Source of the DNA: Gallionella sp.
Lineage (GTDB): Bacteria; Pseudomonadota; Gammaproteobacteria; Burkholderiales; Gallionellaceae
Assembly: GCA_013043965.1 (NCBI GenBank)
Contig: JABEVF010000148.1
Span: 1-54,035, forward strand
Reading direction: 5' to 3'
DNA length: 54,035 nt
A program made the position numbers and the translations under genes. The notes beneath the pieces were generated by a model that did not search any database, was not told the origin of the DNA, and worked only from the letters and a program-made list of their open reading frames with translations. Shown here in pieces: positions 46,362 through 54,035 of the stretch (position 1 is its first letter; the number at the start of each line of letters is the position of its first letter).

Positions 46362-47267
46362 ATGAGCAACCATACTTTTACCCATCTGGACGCGCTGGAA
46401 AGCGAATCTATCCATATCATGCGAGAGGTCGCGGCGGAATGTAAAAACCCCGCGCTGCTGTTTTCCGGCGGCAAGGATTCCATCGTCATGTTGCGTCTCG
46501 CCGAGAAGGCGTTCCGCCCCGCGAAGTTCCCCTTCCCCCTGGTACACATCGATACCGAGCACAACTTCCCGGAAGTGATCGCCACCCGCGACAAACTGGC
46601 GGCGGACCTGGGTGAACGGCTGATCGTGCGTTCGCTGGAAGATTCGATCAGGCGCGGCACCATCGTCATCAAAAATCCCGATCTGCCGCGCAACCCTTTC
46701 CAGTCTGTGACTTTGCTGGAGACCATCGCCGAGTTCGGCTTCGATGCCTGCATGGGCGGCGCCCGACGCGACGAGGAAAAGGCGCGCGCCAAGGAGCGCA
46801 TCTTTTCGTTCCGCGACGAGTTCGGCCAGTGGGACCCGAAGAACCAGCGCCCCGAGCTATGGGATATCTACAACACCCGCGTGCATAACGGCGAGAACAT
46901 CCGCGTGTTCCCGATCAGCAACTGGACCGAGATGGACATCTGGCAATACATCGGGCGCGAGAAGCTGTACATCCCGAGCATCTACTACGCGCACCAGCGC
47001 GAAGTGATACGTCGTGGCAACTCCGTGATCCCGGTATCGGATCTGGTGCAACCCAAGCCGGGCGAAAAGGTCGAAGTACTGTCCGTACGCTTCCGTACCG
47101 TGGGCGATGTAACGTGTACCGCACCGGTGGAATCCACCGCCAGCAATGTGGAAGAAATCATCGCCGAGACCGCGACCACGCGCATCACCGAGCGGGGTGC
47201 GACGCGCATGGACGACCAAACATCAGACGCATCCATGGAGTTGCGCAAGAAAGAAGGGTATTTCTAA
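46362..47267 (+). CDS. cysD: Sulfate adenylyltransferase subunit 2 (CysD)
   Basis: A 301-residue subunit of ATP sulfurylase of the PP-loop family (LLFSGGKDSIVMLRLAEKAF, GARRDEEKARAKERIFSFRD). With CysN it activates sulfate to APS. The start at 46362 gives the family N-terminus (THLDALESESIHIMREVA). The stop lies 2 bases before the cysN start. The gap upstream (46208-46361) may contain a separate promoter; I see no gene in it. Confidence 0.96.
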   Translation: MSNHTFTHLDALESESIHIMREVAAECKNPALLFSGGKDSIVMLRLAEKAFRPAKFPFPLVHIDTEHNFPEVIATRDKLAADLGERLIVRSLEDSIRRGTIVIKNPDLPRNPFQSVTLLETIAEFGFDACMGGARRDEEKARAKERIFSFRDEFGQWDPKNQRPELWDIYNTRVHNGENIRVFPISNWTEMDIWQYIGREKLYIPSIYYAHQREVIRRGNSVIPVSDLVQPKPGEKVEVLSVRFRTVGDVTCTAPVESTASNVEEIIAETATTRITERGATRMDDQTSDASMELRKKEGYF

Positions 47268-47269
47268 TC

Positions 47270-51155
<3,886 letters not shown>

Positions 51156-51168
51156 ATTAAGTGGATAA

Positions 51169-52464
<1,296 letters not shown>

Positions 52465-52587
52465 AAAACTGCCGGCACGGCTCACCCAGTAGGCCGATGA
52501 GTTTCCGGCGGCAGTGCCGCCACCCATTTGCTCGCGGTGTCGCTCGCTACGGTTTTTCGAGGTTCCGGTATTTTTGGAACTTGAATC

Positions 52588-52615
52588 TCGCCCCGCACAT
52601 CGGGGCGATTTTTTT
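52588..52615 (+). terminator. Intrinsic terminator between eno and ftsB
   Basis: TCGCCCCG (52588-52595) and CGGGGCGA (52601-52608) pair perfectly around CACAT and are followed by T7. It ends 10 bases before the ftsB start codon, so ftsB must depend on read-through or on translation-coupled anti-termination. Confidence 0.9.
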
Positions 52616-52625
52616 ACAGGCTTAC

Positions 52626-52967
52626 ATGCGTGCCATCACTATTATTTTGTTGGTCATCTTGCTATTGCTCCAGTACCCGCTGTGGCTGGGCAAAGGCGGC
52701 TGGTTGAAAGTGTGGGATTTGCACCGGCAAGTGGAAACGCAGCAGCAAGCCAACCAACAGACTCAAACGCGCAACGCCGTGCTGGATGCCGAAGTGCGCG
52801 ATCTTAAACAAGGCACGGCGGCTATCGAAGAACGTGCCCGTAGCGAGCTGGGCATGATCAAACGCGACGAAGTTTTTTATCAGATACTCGAAAAATTATC
52901 CTCGCCCAAGTCGGGAACGCCGGCTGTGTCACTGCCCGCTTCTGCTGTCACCCATACGGCACAATAA
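52626..52967 (+). CDS. ftsB: Cell division protein FtsB
   Basis: A 113-residue bitopic protein. One membrane helix (residues 2-20, AITIILLVILLLLQYPLWLG) is followed by a periplasmic coiled coil (LHRQVETQQQANQQTQTRNA, EVRDLKQGTAAIEERARSEL), ending GMIKRDEVFYQIL, the FtsB signature. It joins FtsL and FtsQ in the divisome. ATG at 52626 follows ACAGGCTTAC; the longer in-frame start at 52497 would be read through the terminator hairpin and is rejected. Confidence 0.95.
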   Translation: MRAITIILLVILLLLQYPLWLGKGGWLKVWDLHRQVETQQQANQQTQTRNAVLDAEVRDLKQGTAAIEERARSELGMIKRDEVFYQILEKLSSPKSGTPAVSLPASAVTHTAQ

Positions 52968-53116
52968 ATCCTGCTGGGTTCGTCCTTCCCCGTACAGCAA
53001 CTCAATACCAAGAAGGCTGTATGCAAGCCCCCGCGTTCCGGTAGCGCGGCAGTTTTCGCGGGAAGTGTCGCTTGCTCATCTATTAGATGTATTTGTTTTA
53101 TTACTTTTCTGGGCTC

Positions 53117-53136
53117 ATATTGATTTATATCAATAT
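53117..53136 (+). promoter_or_regulatory. FNR/CRP-type binding site upstream of the truncated hemoglobin
   Basis: ATATTGAT-TTAT-ATCAATAT is a perfect 8-base palindrome containing the exact FNR/Anr/Dnr consensus TTGAT-N4-ATCAA (53120-53133). It is about 95 bases before the start codon. It predicts control by oxygen or nitric oxide; the regulator itself is not in the window. Confidence 0.85.
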
Positions 53137-53227
53137 CGTTTGGCGCGCGAAAATATATTCTCCTCTCCGACTGTAGTCAGTCGATACGCTAATTCAACAA
53201 CGACATGGGATATGGAGGGTTTATAAA

Positions 53228-53695
53228 ATGGAAAATGCATTGCCGGTACTGTTTGTTTTCACGCCATTTTTGATTTTGGGTTTTATGATAATTTTCAGCG
53301 GTAAGGCTCCGGCTGCACCCGCATCGTCTGCCGGTTCGATTTACCAAAGATTGGGTGGCGAAGCTGCCGTCAATGCCGCTGTGGATATCTTTTACCGAAA
53401 AGTGTTGAAGGATGACCGGATCAAACGTTTTTTTGATAATACCGACATGACCAAACAAGCGGCCAAACAGAAGGCCTTTTTGACTATGGCGTTTGGCGGG
53501 CCGCATAAATACACAGGTGAAGATATGAGAAGAGGTCATGCCCATCTGGTGATGCAGGGTCTGAACGACTCGCATTTTGACGCGGTCATGGAACATCTCG
53601 GCGCCACACTCACGGAACTCAAAGTCCCCGGGGATTTGATCGCTCAATGCGCAGCTATCGCGGAAAGCACACGCAAGGACGTATTGGGCAGGTAA
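53228..53695 (+). CDS. Group I truncated hemoglobin with N-terminal membrane anchor
   Basis: A 155-residue protein. Residues 5-24 (LPVLFVFTPFLILGFMIIFS) form a membrane helix, then a short Ala/Pro linker, then a 2-on-2 globin. The B10 tyrosine is Tyr56 (FYRK), PHKYTG marks the E-F region, and the proximal histidine is probably His104 in MRRGHAHLVMQGLNDSHFD, aligned with cyanobacterial GlbN. Truncated globins bind O2 or NO and can act in NO detoxification. A membrane anchor is unusual. GGAGG lies before the ATG, and a perfect FNR-type box lies about 95 bases upstream. A terminator follows. Confidence 0.92.
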   Translation: MENALPVLFVFTPFLILGFMIIFSGKAPAAPASSAGSIYQRLGGEAAVNAAVDIFYRKVLKDDRIKRFFDNTDMTKQAAKQKAFLTMAFGGPHKYTGEDMRRGHAHLVMQGLNDSHFDAVMEHLGATLTELKVPGDLIAQCAAIAESTRKDVLGR

Positions 53696-53763
53696 AACGG
53701 CACGCGGGCAGAATGCTCTTCGGGTCGAGCCGCTCAAATAAGTTGTGGAAATCCAGCCGCACG

Positions 53764-53799
53764 AATGTCCTTCAAGAAATTGAAGGACATTTTTTATTG
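53764..53799 (+). terminator. Intrinsic terminator after the truncated hemoglobin
   Basis: AATGTCCTTCA (53764-53774) and TGAAGGACATT (53781-53791) pair perfectly around AGAAAT and are followed by TTTTATTG. Confidence 0.9.
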
Positions 53800-54035
53800 A
53801 ATTGAAGGATCGTCACCGGATAACAGACACCACCAAGATGGTTGATTGGGTTGTCGGAATGCGTACTCAGATTCGCCGGAATACGCACCAGTAACCGCTA
53901 AAGAGATTAGCTGATGCGGCATTGGCTGAAACGATGGGCGAATTCAAGGATGAAGTGCAATTTTGAGTAACGCAGGTCAGGTGGGCGGGATGCGGTAGCA
54001 TCCGCGCTTTTTGACCGGCCAGTCGAAATTGCAAA
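53800..54035. other. Sequence after the last terminator, no gene recognised
   Basis: About 235 bases without a supported gene. A short in-frame stretch ending at the TGA near 53967 (LADAALAETMGEFKDEVQF) could be the tail of a lost gene. A terminator-like hairpin, GCGGGATGC/GCATCCGC followed by GCTTTTT, lies at about 53985-54012. Confidence 0.35.

Overview
The window looks like a chromosomal segment of a chemolithoautotrophic betaproteobacterium, most plausibly Nitrosomonadales/Gallionellaceae-like. The reasons are a green-type (form IA) RuBisCO operon with cbbQ and cbbO behind a divergent cbbR, betaproteobacterial gene orders (purM / AI-2E permease / hda; argD-argF-argG beside rpsT and murJ; pyrG-kdsA-eno-ftsB), and sulfate assimilation by direct APS reduction under a CysB-type regulator. 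The taxonomic placement is inference from gene content only.

Layout. 1-4.1 kb: type I restriction-modification remnant (half-length HsdS with a C-terminal extension, Bro-N protein, a patch of intergenic inverted repeats, HsdM). 4.3-10.9 kb: carbon fixation (cbbR divergent from cbbL-cbbS-terminator-cbbQ-cbbO plus a small unknown gene). 11.3-14.6 kb: a carboxylation-themed cluster of PurC joined in frame to a beta-carbonic anhydrase, PurE, and a class II aldolase carrying a Dabb-like domain. 14.8-17.9 kb: outer-membrane phospholipase-like protein, double-CDGSH protein, small membrane protein, fatty acid desaturase. 18-25.3 kb: rRNA methyltransferase family protein, two tandem DUF3108 proteins, purN, purM, AI-2E permease, hda, HAD phosphatase. 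25.4-28.5 kb: DJ-1-like protein, an unknown, PAP2 phosphatase, YajQ, PpnP, macrodomain protein. 28.5-32.9 kb: argG, DUF2798, a 49-residue overlapping ORF, argF, argD, rpsT. 33-36.9 kb: murJ and a chemoreceptor behind a sigma-54 promoter match. 37.5-41.1 kb: ArsR / old yellow enzyme / SDR / MFS cassette with a perfect palindromic operator. 41.2-48.5 kb: cysB divergent from a TauE exporter and the sulfate assimilation genes, where cysI is split by a one-base frameshift. 48.6-53.0 kb: pyrG-kdsA-eno-ftsB. 53.1-53.7 kb: a membrane-anchored truncated hemoglobin behind a perfect FNR-type box.

The most striking item is the PurC-carbonic anhydrase fusion next to purE, with no purK in the window. At the junction an A5 tract sits directly behind an out-of-frame ATG. 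Adding one A would recreate two overlapping genes, so the fusion may be real, produced by slippage, or an indel error. cysI and hsdS are also frame-broken, so read-level verification matters. No rRNA, tRNA, CRISPR array or intact insertion sequence was recognised.
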